Shown: one piece after another, positions 36,437 through 48,135 of the stretch
Position numbering within the stretch: position 1 is the stretch's first letter
Layout of the letters: each line of letters starts with the position of its first letter
NCBI GenBank assembly: GCA_963969495.1
Contig: OZ018326.1
Location: forward strand, 173,451,056-173,515,055
Origin: Ceratothoa steindachneri
Taxonomy: Eukaryota > Arthropoda > Malacostraca > Isopoda > Cymothoidae
Direction: 5' to 3'
DNA length: 64,000 nucleotides
Made by a program: the position numbers and the translations under genes
Notes under the pieces: generated by a model
The model's input: the letters and a program-made list of their open reading frames with translations, nothing else
What the model was told of the DNA's origin: nothing
Database searches by the model: none

Positions 36437-38510
36437 GAAAACTCACAAAGTATCGCGTGAGTAAGCAATAGATGCAAAAAATACCACAGATAAAATTTAT
36501 AGGAGGATTCCAAGTACGTACGAACTTTATTTCGAGTTCCTTATCAAGGAATACCAGAAGTATTGAAAATTGTAATATTTATCAGGATGATAGAGAGGAG
36601 AGGGAACGCCCACAGGAAAAGCAAAAAACCAAACAACAAAATGAATTAATATGAATTGGATACCTTAGGAGGAGTGAAGATAAATACAAAGTATGATCAT
36701 TAAATCAAGTAAATTTAAAAGACTAAAGGCTGACAAGAGGATTAAAATACGGCCTAGGCTATTGAGGAGGTAGAAAAATCGTAACGAGAGATTAACCTCA
36801 GACGTCAGGCTCTAAAAACCAAGGTAGAATAAATACTAATGATCTAAAGACTTGACTGAAATGGAAAAAATTACAGACAAAAACATAAGTCTATATTGAT
36901 ACACACAAATTAAAATTAAATTGTTTAAGATTAATATAAATATTTAGTCTCAAATTAAAAGTTTCGACAGTACATTGTGAATATAATTTAAAGAATAACA
37001 ATCAAGTTTATATAAACCATGACTTAAATTAAAATTTGGGAATTTACTATTAAAGGTTGATTCAATGATATTTCGGGAAATTGTATCATTATTATGACAG
37101 ATGATTTTCAGCAGAATTCTAATCAATATTGAGATTAAGATATGACATATGAACATAAAATGAGCTGCTTTCTTCACCACGATGGACCTTATATTTATGC
37201 CGAGAGATTCGTTTTTATAAACATTTACCTGATTGGCCAAAGTAATATTTAGAGCAATCGATACATTTTACGCAATATACATTACCAATAAGGAAAGGGG
37301 TGAATTAAAAAAGAAGTAGAAGAGTCTTTTGTTATTAAAAGGCGTGCGAGGTTCAAAACTATAAAAAGGCTTTTAAGCTAACTCAAGGCATTCATCAATG
37401 AAATGAAAAGGATAGCAAAGTTTATGGCCGATGTCTAAAATTTTAGAAAGGAATACTTCCATTCTGTAGAATTTCAAGAGTAAATTGAAATGAAACTACA
37501 AAGGAATAGAGGTGGTTAAAAAAAACAAAACAGAATTGGGCCACAAGCAAAGTATATCATCCATATAACGAAACAGATTAGAGGAAAATCTACAATATTG
37601 GGGAGGAAACCGTTTCGTAAAAATTCCATATATAAGTCAGATGAAACGGGGTTAAAAAATTCCTGCTAGCTAAACCAAATTTTTGGCGAAAGAATTTACC
37701 ATGAAAGTAAATGCACAGTCTTTGGTACAGAGGGAGTTTAATTCGAAGAATAAATTAGGGGGCATAGGTAATTCAACGTTACACAATTTATCTTTAAGAA
37801 ACTGAAATAAATCATCAACCGGAACTTTAGTGAAAAAGGAGCAAACATTAAAGCTAACAAGGGTGAAGTCTGAAGGGTAAAGAATGGTATTAAGGTTTTC
37901 TATTAGGTATAAACTATTAACTATATGGGAATCCGAAATGCATCCTAAAAGAGGGGTAAAATAAGACGTAAGCCATTTTGACAAAATATATGAGACATAG
38001 CCTATAGAACTGACAATGGGGCGTAAAGGATTATTAGGTTTGTGAGTCTTGACAAGGCCATAAAGATAAGAAGGAGAGGCATTTATAGATTTAAATTTTG
38101 AAATTAAGTCTCAATAATGTTTAAGAATTGAGCGTACTTTTTGTGAAAATTACTAGTCACTTGTTCAAAGGGTCTTTATTTAAATGCCCATAGGTAGAGT
38201 CATCATTAGTTAATTAGATCATTTAATCGAAATATGTTTGTTTATCTAATATAACTATTGCACCAGATATATTGGCTTTAATGATATGAAAGTTAGGATT
38301 ATTCTTAATGTTATTTATAACCCGACGGAAACGTAAAGGATAATAAGAGTCTAAGGAGGAAGCCATAGAATGGTACACAAAACCTTTAGCAAAAGAAATA
38401 TAATCACTAGAAACATTGCCGAATTTTTCTGAATTAATAAAGCTATTAGCAATTTTTACACTGGTCGGTTGAAAAGGGTAAGAAATTTTAAAAGAAACCA
38501 AGAGCTGAAA
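36434..38510 (-). pseudogene. Penelope-like element, RT and GIY-YIG domains, minus strand
   Basis: From 38501 leftwards: an N-terminal domain (RRVINNIKNNPNFHIIKANI near 38310), RT core (LVSFNVCSFFTKVPVDDLFQ near 37860), the catalytic box RYMDDIL near 37575, then the GIY-YIG nuclease as NVYCVKCIDCSKYYFGQSGK near 37285-37230. The coding region ends near 36950 and a 3' UTR runs to the (AT)n tract, with CTCGAAATAAAGTTCG at 36521-36536 (minus). This is the most complete Penelope-like copy in the window. Frameshifts near 37670 and 38220 show it is inactive. It lies inside the composite element and is therefore a later insertion. Confidence 0.75.
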
Positions 38511-38689
38511 GTGAATTTATGTGTATTTGTTGAGATGAAAGGTTGAGCACTGTATATTCACGAAAGTTCTTTGTCTAAGCACTATTATCGAAGAGTCGTT
38601 GAAGTTTAAGGTTAACTCGCCGTTCGAGTTTCCAAGTGCGAATTCTCAAATTCCCGAAAAGAATGGAGTCTTTTTTTTTCTTTTTTTTT

Positions 38690-39681
38690 ACTATAAAGTT
38701 TCTAAAACTTTTGACATCAGCCATAAACTTTGCTATCCTTTTCATTTCATTGATCACTGCCTTCAGTTAGCTAAAAAGTCTTTTTAAAGTTTTAAACCTC
38801 GGGCAGCCTTTTAACAAAAAGAATACTCCTGCACTTCCTTTTAATTCATCCGATGCTTCTCTACCTCATATTTTAAAATCTCGAGACATTTTTGTTGTAA
38901 TTAATACTAATAATACTCTCTCTAAACTATAAGTCAAGAACGCCCCTTCTCCTATTGGTAATGTATATTCCGTAAAATGTATCGATTGCTCTAAATATTA
39001 CTTTGACCAATCAGGTAAATGTTTATAAAAACTAATTTCTTAGCATAAATATAATGTCCTTTATGTTCATATGTAATATCTTAATCACAATAGTGGTTGG
39101 AATTAAGCTAAAATGATCTTTCATAATAACGATACAATTTGCCGAAATATCAATGAATCGACCTTTATTAGTAAATTCGCAAATTTTAATTTAATCCCGG
39201 GCTTATATAAACTGGATGCTTATTTTTTAAATTATATTCACAATGTACTGTCGAAACTCTTAGTAAACAATTTAATATTATTTTGTGTGCATCTATATAG
39301 ACTTATGTTTTTGTATGTATTTATTTCTATTTGAGTTAAGTCTTTAGAACATTTGTATATATTCTACCTTGGTTTTCAGATTTTTGTCTCTCCTTAATTG
39401 CCTAGGCGGCTTTTTAATCCTCTTTTCAGCCTTAAGTCTTTTGAATTTACATGATTTAATGATCATACTTTGTATTTATCTTCACTCCTCCTAAGGTTTC
39501 CATTTCATGTTAATTCATTTTGTTGTTTGGTTTTTTGCTTTTTTATGGGCGTTCCCTCTCCTCTCTATCTTCCTAATAAATATTACAATTTTCAATACTT
39601 CTGTTATTCCTTGAAAAAAAACTCGAAATAAAGTTCTAAAGTACTTGGTATCCTCATCTTAATTTTCCCTGTGCGCTTTGT

Positions 39682-39684
<3 letters not shown>
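38690..39684 (+). pseudogene. Penelope-like element, 5'-truncated, plus strand
   Basis: Same family as the minus-strand neighbour: CATAAACTTTGCTATCCTTT at 38723 matches that copy near 37430. It starts abruptly near 38690 in the RT thumb, passes through the GIY-YIG region (GNVYSVKCIDCSKYYFDQSG near 38957-39020) and ends in the shared 3' UTR (CTCGAAATAAAGTTC near 39622) before the (AT)n at 39685. The two copies are arranged head to head. Numerous stops are present. Confidence 0.7.
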
Positions 39685-39729
<45 letters not shown>

Positions 39730-39776
39730 TATATATATATTATTAACACTTTTCTATATATTATATATATATATAC
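39685..39776. repeat. (AT)n tract at the 3' end of the plus-strand Penelope-like element
   Basis: Pure AT dinucleotide at 39685-39726, then interrupted AT-rich sequence to about 39776. Confidence 0.9.
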
Positions 39777-39836
39777 TACATAGTAAGGAGAACCAATACT
39801 ATTTTATCGAAAGGAATTTTAATAGAAAATAGTTGT

Positions 39837-40163
39837 TCTTAAAGAAGTTCAACATGCCGGCGCCGAGTGAAAATATTAGTAGAGAGCTATGAGATTTTTT
39901 TCTAAATGATATACACGTATTATTGAGTGTTTCTATCTCTATCCCAAAGTAATTTGGTAAATTTTGGTATATATTAAAATTATGTGAATATGACCTAAAC
40001 ATTACGTTTTTGGCCTATTATTCGAATTTCAAAGTGCCGGCACCAGGTCTAAATAATATATTTTCTTGCTGCAACTTTGTGTAGTATATTTTTATGTAAA
40101 TTCGCAACTTTTTCGCACTATCGGCAATGAAAAATTGAAAAAAGTGGAAAACGATCCGCCCTA
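39837..40163 (-). repeat. Right terminal inverted repeat of the composite element
   Basis: Reverse complement of 30393-30720. The inner palindrome is intact (GCCGGCGCCGAG near 39856); the outer one is altered (GTGCCGGCACC near 40034). Confidence 0.85.
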
Positions 40164-40171
40164 ATGTATAT

Positions 40172-43001
40172 CATAAGATGGACTAATACGCTCAAAGATA
40201 GTAAAAATGAGCTTTTTGAATTGTTAAGAAATCTAATAATCGGTTCTTGTTGGAAAATAAATAACATTTGTCGTGCAAGAATCCGAATGTATAAGTTCTC
40301 AAAATGAGAACTGTTTCCGTATGTCCCCTGGTCAAATGAACTTGTATTTATTTGTCCCTACGCTCGTGAAACTGTGGAATACATGAAATACTACAGATAA
40401 TAATGCAATACAACAAAGACAATAACGAGTGACTAAAGATTCTTCCCCACCCCTTAAAGAAATTAGAACTTATAGAAGGTTCTTAGAGTGAATGTTCTGA
40501 AGCAAAGACGATCGTTTTTCTGAATTTCAACGCACAGCACAAAAGCATTTAGTCAATTTTATGATAGTAATACTCTCAAAATTATAATTATATATCTCCT
40601 AATCATATTTTTTCAAATTTCTGGCATTTCCTTAAGCAATTTTTTATTTGTAAAACTAACTAAATCAGTGTTTTTTTTCGGTTAATTCTGGGAACCTTAT
40701 AACCGTTTTCAAAAGAAACAAAAGGAGAAAAATATAATAATTTGGGTTTTATAATTAGGAAAATAAGTGTAAAAGTCTGTAGACAAAAGAAACTCAATTA
40801 AGGAGAGGAGCGTCTGTGACAAACAAGAGATGGCTAAAGAGTGAAATCGGAAAACAACAATGGTGATAGCATAATCAAAGTGTCTGTTAATAAGAAATCT
40901 AATCTCCGTGTAGACAAAATGCACATTTTAAGAAAGAAATTAACTTAATTTAACCGCTCGTTTCGCACAAAAAATGTGGACGTATTCCAAAAGCCTGAAA
41001 GTTGGAATGGAAACTGTAAATAGGGCTCTTTATGAAATTTTAGTAACTAAGGTAATAAAACGTTTGATGGAAGCTAACTGTGAGGTAAAGGCGTGTGTGC
41101 TCTTTACTATAACGGATAATCAAACTCTTTAATCTGAGACAAAAAGATAAAATTGATATTGCAATAGTATGCAGGCCATAGTGTGAATCCGAAGCATAAA
41201 TGAGAACGGCTTTCAGAAAGCAAGAAGGTTAACGAGAAAAATTAAGAAAATAATATTATGATGCCAGCAAATAGTACACAAAAGCATGTGAATAAATTCG
41301 GTTTGTTTTATTTCTTTCACCCTTTCTCTTACTGTATTTCTTTTTTGCTAGCAAGCGAGAATCTGTGAGAAGAAAAGTTCTTCCTTCTCTTATCCAGTGT
41401 GTGCATGAGCAATTCAGAAAGTCCTATTTATTCCTTTTCTAGAGCTACTACGAACCACCTCCAATAAAATGTAAGCATGATTTCACTTTAGTATACATGA
41501 AGATAACTGTGTATCAACCCTTTTTCTACTAACATTAGAATTAATGGCATGAAGATTTTCCCCCTTTAAATAATAGTAATGTGACCATTATGGAGAGTCT
41601 TTTGATTTTTTCTTTGTACTAAATCTTACCACCTTCTCTTTCTTCTCGAGCTTAACCTAGGCTATTTGATGGTACTCGTTCTATAATCTCTAGTTCTCCA
41701 TTTTAATAATTTAATTCCCCTTTAAACGAGTCAACAAAGGGCAGCTTCCTTTTAACTTAAATAGATGTTAGGTGATTTACATTGGATAATATAACAGACT
41801 TAAGGCGCTAAAACAGTTTTATCCAGAAAATTGGTTGCGTCATAGTCAAGTGATTGAAGAGTTTCAATTTATATTATCTAATGGTTTGAGAGTATTAATT
41901 TTGCTTTGTTATTCCACGATCACATCAGGTAAATAAAATAAGAAGAGTTTTAAACGTGAACTTAAACAATTTTCTTGATCAATCGTGGCAAATTTCTTCA
42001 CTTTTAATATATTCTCCAAATGAAATTCTCTCCTAGCTTTTAATTTTATTTCAAGAATAGATAAGAGTAAGTACTTATTTAATCATGACAGAATACCTTC
42101 ACAAGGACGATGCCCCAAGAATTACTGACGAGTGTAAATAGACAAAGAATTAAAATTCCAAAAATTTCCTTAGCACGTCGCATGATGCAAGAATTTCCCT
42201 TCAATCAGAATTTCTAATTTCCTTGCATTTTCTTTGAAGAATGATTTAATATTTTATAGTGGATTTCCAGTTTATAAAATATAAACATCCATAATGTAGT
42301 GGTTATCTAAATTGCGAAATATTGCCAAGTCGTTTCATGGTTTGTATCAATAAGTACATGACTAGTTTATATTAAAGACCTTAGCTGAAGGAAAGATAAA
42401 AGCCAATCAGAAATGCGCAAGGCGCGCATTAATGAACTCCGCGTCGCCGAGATACAATTGACAAATTTTCCACACCACTCGGTCTTACTTGAGCCTAAAA
42501 TAGAACACGTTCAAATCGAGCATTTCGATACAATAATTTCTACCTTTTAGCTGTAAATAAGTGAAAGACATATCTTTTATCACTGTACATTTTCTTATTC
42601 TCTGGCGACTAAAGGAATTTGAGAGTCTGAATCTGCTTTATTTCTTTAGCATATCCTAACAATTTTTTGACAATTGCCTAGAGATTGGAAATCAGATGTT
42701 TAAAAGAACAGTCGCTTTTGTGGCGACTAACGAGGCAGAAGCACCTTCTAAAATTAGATAAGGGAAAATTATCCTTCCTCAACCATTCCAAGCCAAATTA
42801 ATTTAATCGAGGAATAGTTAAACTGGAAAGCAGCCAACAAACTCAGTATCACGACATTTAACCATTTAAGCCATGTCTATTGTGCGAGTTTCTCACTTCC
42901 TATGAACCACAACTGAGATAACAATGCTGAAATGCTTACTTATACATTACAGATATAATTTTCCTAATACTTCCTATAACACTGCCAGAAAAATAATTTA
43001 A
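40172..43001. other. AT-rich intergenic sequence, no gene seen
   Basis: 2.8 kb without recognisable coding motif, tandem repeat or element terminus on either strand. Confidence 0.5.
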
Positions 43002-43003
43002 TA

Positions 43004-43895
43004 TAGAGGGGCAGTCAATAATTTTTACAATTCGGATATAAGGAAACGAGATATGTGGAAAAGTGTTTTATTATTTTACAATATAACTACCCTCGACTTC
43101 AATGCACTTGCGCCAATTGTCCCTGAGGCTTCGAATTCCTGACAACCAGAAATCTCCCGACTGCTGTTCAATCCACTCCTGTACGGCGAGCTGGACATCT
43201 TCATCGTCCCCAAACTGGCGTCCACGCAGTGCAGCCTTCAGCTGGCGGAATATAAAGTAGTCGCTAGGGGCTCTTCGAATCCGCACTCGCGCAGGGCAGC
43301 TTGTGCAACTCTGGCCTTGTGGACTTTGACGACGGTGAAGTCGATCATGGGGCGTGAGGTTTCTAGGGACCAAACGGGCAGAGACCTTGGTCATGGCCAA
43401 ATTGTCGTGGATGATGTTGATAACACTTCCATGTTATATTCCAATTTATCGCTCAATTTCTTCGACCTTTACCCGTCGATTTTTCGAGGGTTATCCTCTC
43501 CACATGAGCCATATTGTCCTCGTTGGTCACGTCTGACGGGTGTCATCTTTAAGGGACTCACGATCATGACGGAACTCCCTATTCCAGCGAGCAATGGTTT
43601 CATAGGAAGGGGCGGTGTCGAACTACACTGCAACCATGCGTTCATGGCTCTCTTTTGCATTCCTGCCTTCCTTGGTCAAAAATTTGATCACTGCGCGGTG
43701 CTCAACCTTCTCCATTGTTAAGAAAATTGTGACTGACGATCTGCGATGAGCTACTGCTTCTTAAATAGATGGGGCAGGAGCGTGCGGCTGCAGGTCCTGT
43801 TTTGTCATGACTTGTCTTAACAGGCCCACAAACAGCCATCACCATTTCTCTGTTTTGCCCTACCGATTCGCAAAACTTATTTCCCGCCTTTCGTA
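43004..43895 (-). mobile_element. Internally deleted mariner element, copy 2
   Basis: Same family as copy 1. The left end is TAGAGGGGCAGTCAATAA and the right end complement is TACGAAAGGCGGGAAATAAG, so its ends are more decayed. TA lies outside both. Coding text on the minus strand keeps WVPRNLTPHDR-like sequence (as RLVPRNLTPHDR near 43370) joined to DYFIFRQLKAALRGRQFGDD near 43245 and ends WRKCIEVEGSYIV near 43075. The catalytic core is missing across the same junction as in copy 1. A further deletion near 43270 removes most of the YSPDLAP block. Confidence 0.85.
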
Positions 43896-44640
43896 TATGA
43901 GTTATCATTTATCGTGATGTGTCAGGAATAAAAATTAATCATTAATGAAAATCTTCTGGATTTATCATTGGTAACACTTCAATTTATGTGCAAAAGATAG
44001 GGGGCGCTGTTTCTGGGCTACAAATTAGGGCTACCATTTTGGCTTTATGACGTTAGACGTCAAAAGGCAAAGCCTCTCATTTCGAAAGTAAATAAAAATT
44101 GTTGATTTTTTTGGCAAAAATAGCCGAAAGTAAACGACACTCTCGTCTTTATTATTCCGGTAAACGCGCAGAGCCGATAGCACGTGTATTATAATAACAA
44201 AGGCTATAGCCGATAATTTTTTTTTAAAAATTTAGTTACTTTGGAACTAGATTTCAACCAAAATCTATCGGGACCAAGTTGCTTTAATGTTTCGTTCAGA
44301 CGCGCAGAAACGATTTGTTAAAAAAAAAAAGACGTGAGAAAATTCTTCTATTAGCAATTACGATTATATACTGGGGAGCGGCGCCTCCAGACCTCGTCCC
44401 AATTGATTGAAATCTCAGAGTCATCGTAGCGCGATCACCTCCACGAACTGTAACTCGAAACGAGTTAAAAAAGGTGAAACCAATTGGAACATATAGTTAT
44501 TATTATGCGGCTAGGACCGCAGAACAACGGATTTTTTTTTTACAGCCCATCTGGCGACTGCCCACTTGGGCATAAGTCGCCGAACACACGACAGCCTAGA
44601 ACTAGGCTACTTTAAAATACGAATGTGAAAACATAACAAT
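43896..44640. other. Spacer with one arm of a dispersed inverted repeat (43968-44083)
   Basis: The arm (core GCGCTGTTTCTGGGCTACAA at 44014) is matched in inverted orientation at about 49403-49518. No gene is recognised. Confidence 0.5.
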
Positions 44641-45420
44641 CATAAAATTGGAAAAACTTAACAATTAGGAAGCAATCTTCCACGTCGGAGGGACGTCCAC
44701 CTCACCCCGGCGCAGGAGCCTGCATCCTACAGAGAAAACAATAATCCAAATAAAAACTACTGAAATAAAGGGAAGAAGCCCTGCCTCCCCCCCAAAATCA
44801 ACAAGTCTACAAGTCAAGTCCCGAGTACAAGGGACAGGCGGTAGCGACCCCGCCCATCTCGGTACCGGGACAGATACGGCGAGTGCTCCATCAAGTAGCA
44901 ATGTGTCACACGAGTTTATCCGATTAGGAGACAACAGAAAACGACCTAAAACCGTCGCGGAATTGGGGGATAGGTCCATTGGAACAGTCGCGGCGCAATG
45001 GCACGCAACTTTAAGTTCCATTCGACCGTCTCCCATCTTCTTTGCCAAGCAGTCCGAAGAGCTGCCCGTATTCCTGTCATGTAGTCAGTGTGAGGAAGAG
45101 CGAAACGCTGGTCCGGTCGCAGAGTCCTTGCAAACTCTTTAGCGCCCTCATCGGCGCGCTCATTCCATGCAACTCCTACATGTCCAGGAACACAGCAGGA
45201 GATAATCTCGACATCCGCCCGGCTCGCCAAAACCGTGGCGTCACGGATATCGCAAACCAGGGGGTGCGGAGATTCCAATGCCCCGCGAGCACTCAGGGCG
45301 CTTTGTGAGTCGCTATAGATCACAATCCGGTCTCCGAACCGGACACGTCGCGTAATCTGCCGTACTGAGTGGTGTATTGCCACCAGCTCGGCCGTGAAGA
45401 CAGACACAGTGCCTGGTAGA
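44641..45420 (-). pseudogene. Non-LTR element N: RNase H and C-terminal zinc region
   Basis: 45407-44946 reads as a type I RNase H: FTAELVAIHHSVRQ near 45395, VIYSDSQSALSARG near 45325 (YSDS catalytic Asp) and VPGHVGVAWNERADEGAKEF near 45195-45140 (HxGxxxNExAD signature). After a frame change near 44945 the tail holds a degraded C-terminal segment (IGHTRVTHCYLMEHS). Non-LTR elements with RNase H after RT belong to the I, Loa or related clades; RNase H removes the RNA template. The element ends near 44640. Confidence 0.8.
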
Positions 45421-45689
45421 GCCCGGCTGACTTCAAACAGAAGGGATACAGCGTGGAAGCCGACCTACTCTTAGGACTTGGAGCAATCCGTATACACTGG
45501 CACGGTTCCAGCGTGACACGAGGTGTGTTCCAATACTCCCGGCACTGTACAAGCTTTGGGAGCAGAGGCGTTGCGACAAATAGCCAAATGTGGTACCCTC
45601 CAGGGTGTCATCCAGGGCACAACCAGGGGAGCCACCGGCCTGAAAGCTATATGTAGCTCTCGAAAGAGTTTCCTGGCCCTAAACCCAAG

Positions 45690-47000
45690 GGCTTAGGGTA
45701 TTACTGGCTTCTCTCAGCGGCATATGCACCGTCGAGATCAGCTGTGGATGCAGTGAGAGCTGTTGGCGACTGAGGGAGGCGGCGGGCTCGCGCGTACAGG
45801 TGAGTGATGCATTGCACGCTGCGCAGTGCGAGTGGCATCTCCCTAGCTTCGACCAACAGACTTTTAATGGGGAAAGTGTGGAAGGCAACGGTCGCCAAGC
45901 AAAGGCTGGCGTGCTGGATTGAGTTCACCTTTCGCAATATACGCTCGGCTGCGGATGCATAAGACTCGCATCCGTAGGAATAAAGGATCGGTAGAAAAGT
46001 AAGGCAGTAGCGCTATCAGCACTTCAAGCGCTGAACGTAATGAAACGGAGAGTATCCTTGGCGCGGGTTCAGGAGACCCTAAGACTGCAAATATGAGCTT
46101 CCCAGATGAGGCGTCGGTCGAGTACAAGACCAAGGAAACGGTGCGACTCAACCACATCCAGGCGCACCCCATTAAGAAAAAAATCTAGGGTGGGGTGGAG
46201 TCGTGGATGGTGGCAATAGGTGCACCACCTTAGTCTTGGCAAAAGAAAACCGAAACCTGTGCGCTATGGCATGGCGAGAGACGTGGTTCTATGCCTGTTG
46301 GAGTCGACGCTCCAGAGTTGGCATCTGGGCCGCACCAAAAGAGATCTAAAGGTCATCCACGTAGAGCGTAGCGAGAACATCTTCTGGTAGCACCGAGGTG
46401 ATGCCGTTGATGTTCAGGGCAAAGAGTGTGACACTGAGGAAACTTCCCTGCAGGACACCCTCTTCCTGCTCCTTTGAGCGTGGGAGAGCTACCCTCACCT
46501 GTACGCGGAATCGACAAACTCGCAAAAACTCAGATATATAAACTGAGAGGCGTCCCCTCGTCCCCATATGTGGAGAGTCTTCATGATACCTTATCGCCAT
46601 GCGGTATCATAAGCCTTCTCCAGATCGAAAAACACCGTGGCGTAGTGCTGTCTACGAAGGGAAGCTTCGCAGACGGCCTTTTCCAGTTGGAGCAGAGCAT
46701 CCGACGTTGAGTGGAACTTGCGGAAGCCGCACTGTGCAGAAGAGAGATTTCCCCCGCTGTCCAGGAAAAAGGTTAATCTAACATTTACCAATTTCTCCAT
46801 CAACTTGCTTTCGCAAGAGGTTAGAGAGATTGGGCGGAAATGTGTTGGAGTAGAAGGATCTCTCCCCGGCTTGCGAAAGGCGAGCACAGTAGCGATTCAC
46901 CAGGAGTCTGGGAGAAGACCTTCCACCCAGATCCTGTTGAACAAATCTAACAGAAAGGCAATGCTCTGCTCACCTAGGTGTTGAAGCATGGCGTAGGAGA
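45690..47000 (-). pseudogene. Non-LTR element N: reverse transcriptase
   Basis: Two overlapping frames carry the RT: FRPISLTSCESKLMEKLVNV and AQCGFRKFHSTSDALLQLEK with FFDLEKAYDTAWR (46840-46600), then after a shift GVLQGSFLSVTLFALNINGI and the catalytic LYVDD box (46365-46350), which is intact. The thumb region to 45690 has EREILRKVNSIQHASL-like text in shifted frames (SRAYIAKGELNPARQ, PIKSLLVEAREMPLALRSVQ). Its order after the endonuclease and before RNase H is that of I-like elements. Frameshifts near 46600, 46345 and 45900 inactivate it. GC content and codon use differ sharply from the AT-rich surroundings. Confidence 0.85.
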
Positions 47001-48135
47001 CATCGTCCGGACCATGGGTGGTGTCCGCGCACGGAGCGAGAGGATTCCGCCACGGACGTGGGGTTAGAGATAGCGGTCACATTCTCCTAGGGAACGGGAG
47101 GGGGGTTTTTCGAGAACCTGCTCCGAATCCTTTTGACTCACTTTCACACCTTTGCTAAAGGGGTCTCCCCGTTAAGTCAAGACACCCATGCCCGCCAAGA
47201 AGAGCAGTGGGCGTGCTTCGAAATATACTGGAACCTAGCCCTAGCCCGACGAAATTCAGCGACATTGAAATCGTTCGGGCGGCGCTCATAGCGCATATAG
47301 GCATAACGCTTCTGTTTAAGGGCGTATCACACTCACTCGACCACCATGGGAGTGGTCGGCGTGCAAAACGGCCAGACGTTCTAGGAATAGTAGTCAGGCC
47401 CGCAGCAATAAGGTTGCCGGAGAAGAACTCAATGGCCTCATCTACCGGCCCAAACTCCTTGACTCTCAGGTGGGCTCTCAGGCAGGAGTTGCCTTGAAAA
47501 TGATAATTGAATGGGAAAGTGAGCACTACCAGGGAGGTCATCGACCACCCTTCAATCAAAATCAGGCTGTGCATCTAAAGAGCACAAAGATAGGTCAAGG
47601 CACAAAAATGAAGTGGTTCTCGGAAAGTGATGCGTAAACTTATCCACTTTTAGGACATCCATCTCAAGCTCTTCAATCAGATCGACAAGGACTTTTTACC
47701 TGGAATTTATTGAATAATCTCCCCAGCAAGGATGCTTGCCATTTCAGATCTCCAAGCAAGAGAAAGGGCCTCGGCAACCATGCCACGACGCAGCCGAAGT
47801 CCCCCGCATGGAAGTCAGCTGACAGTGGAATGTACGCAGAAATGATAGTATACCTCTTATCCAGGTGCAGCTGCACAGCCACTGCCTGAAAGGAGGTATC
47901 TAAAGAGAAAGGAAGAACCGAGACATCATGCTGGGTGTAAACCGTGCATCCCCCAGCCCGGCCATCCGGCGGTAGCCGAGTAGCAAGACCATTATACCCC
48001 GGCGGAGTAGGCAGGGGGCACGAGCCTATCATGCTCTCCTTCAAAAAGATAGCTAACAGGGAACGGGACGAGATGAGCCTGCGCAGCTCCTCTCAGTTGG
48101 CCCAGAGCCCACGGCAATTCCATTGAAGGAATATG
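47001..48135 (-). pseudogene. Non-LTR element N: APE-type endonuclease and linker
   Basis: The domain opens with FLQWNCRGLW near 48115, the usual APE endonuclease start. Then come LAIFLKES near 48050 (where QE/ES is the metal-binding site), GYNGLATRLPPDGRAGGCTV, YTIISAYIPLSADF near 47845 and LLLGDLKW (GDFN-like) near 47775. The C-terminal SDH motif is not clearly preserved, and the linker 47574-47155 (PLPWWSSECDTPLNRS) is in a different frame. The enzyme would nick the target. The segment lies directly after ORF1 and before RT on the same strand. Confidence 0.75.

Larger units (their letters stand above)
30393..40163. mobile_element. Composite 9.77-kb element with about 330-bp terminal inverted repeats
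   Basis: 30393-30720 is the reverse complement of about 39837-40163 at roughly 85% identity over its whole length. The outer ends read AAGTGCGGATCGTTTTCCAC (left) and TAGGGCGGATCGTTTTCCAC (right, complemented), and similarity stops there. The same 8 bases, ATGTATAT, lie directly outside both ends (30385-30392 and 40164-40171), as expected for an 8-bp target duplication of hAT-, P-, MULE- or Merlin-type elements. Inside lie a nested 2.77-kb transposon, a pseudogene on the + strand (34095-36135) and two Penelope-like insertions. Without these insertions the element would be about 3.8 kb with one gene. Confidence 0.75.
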
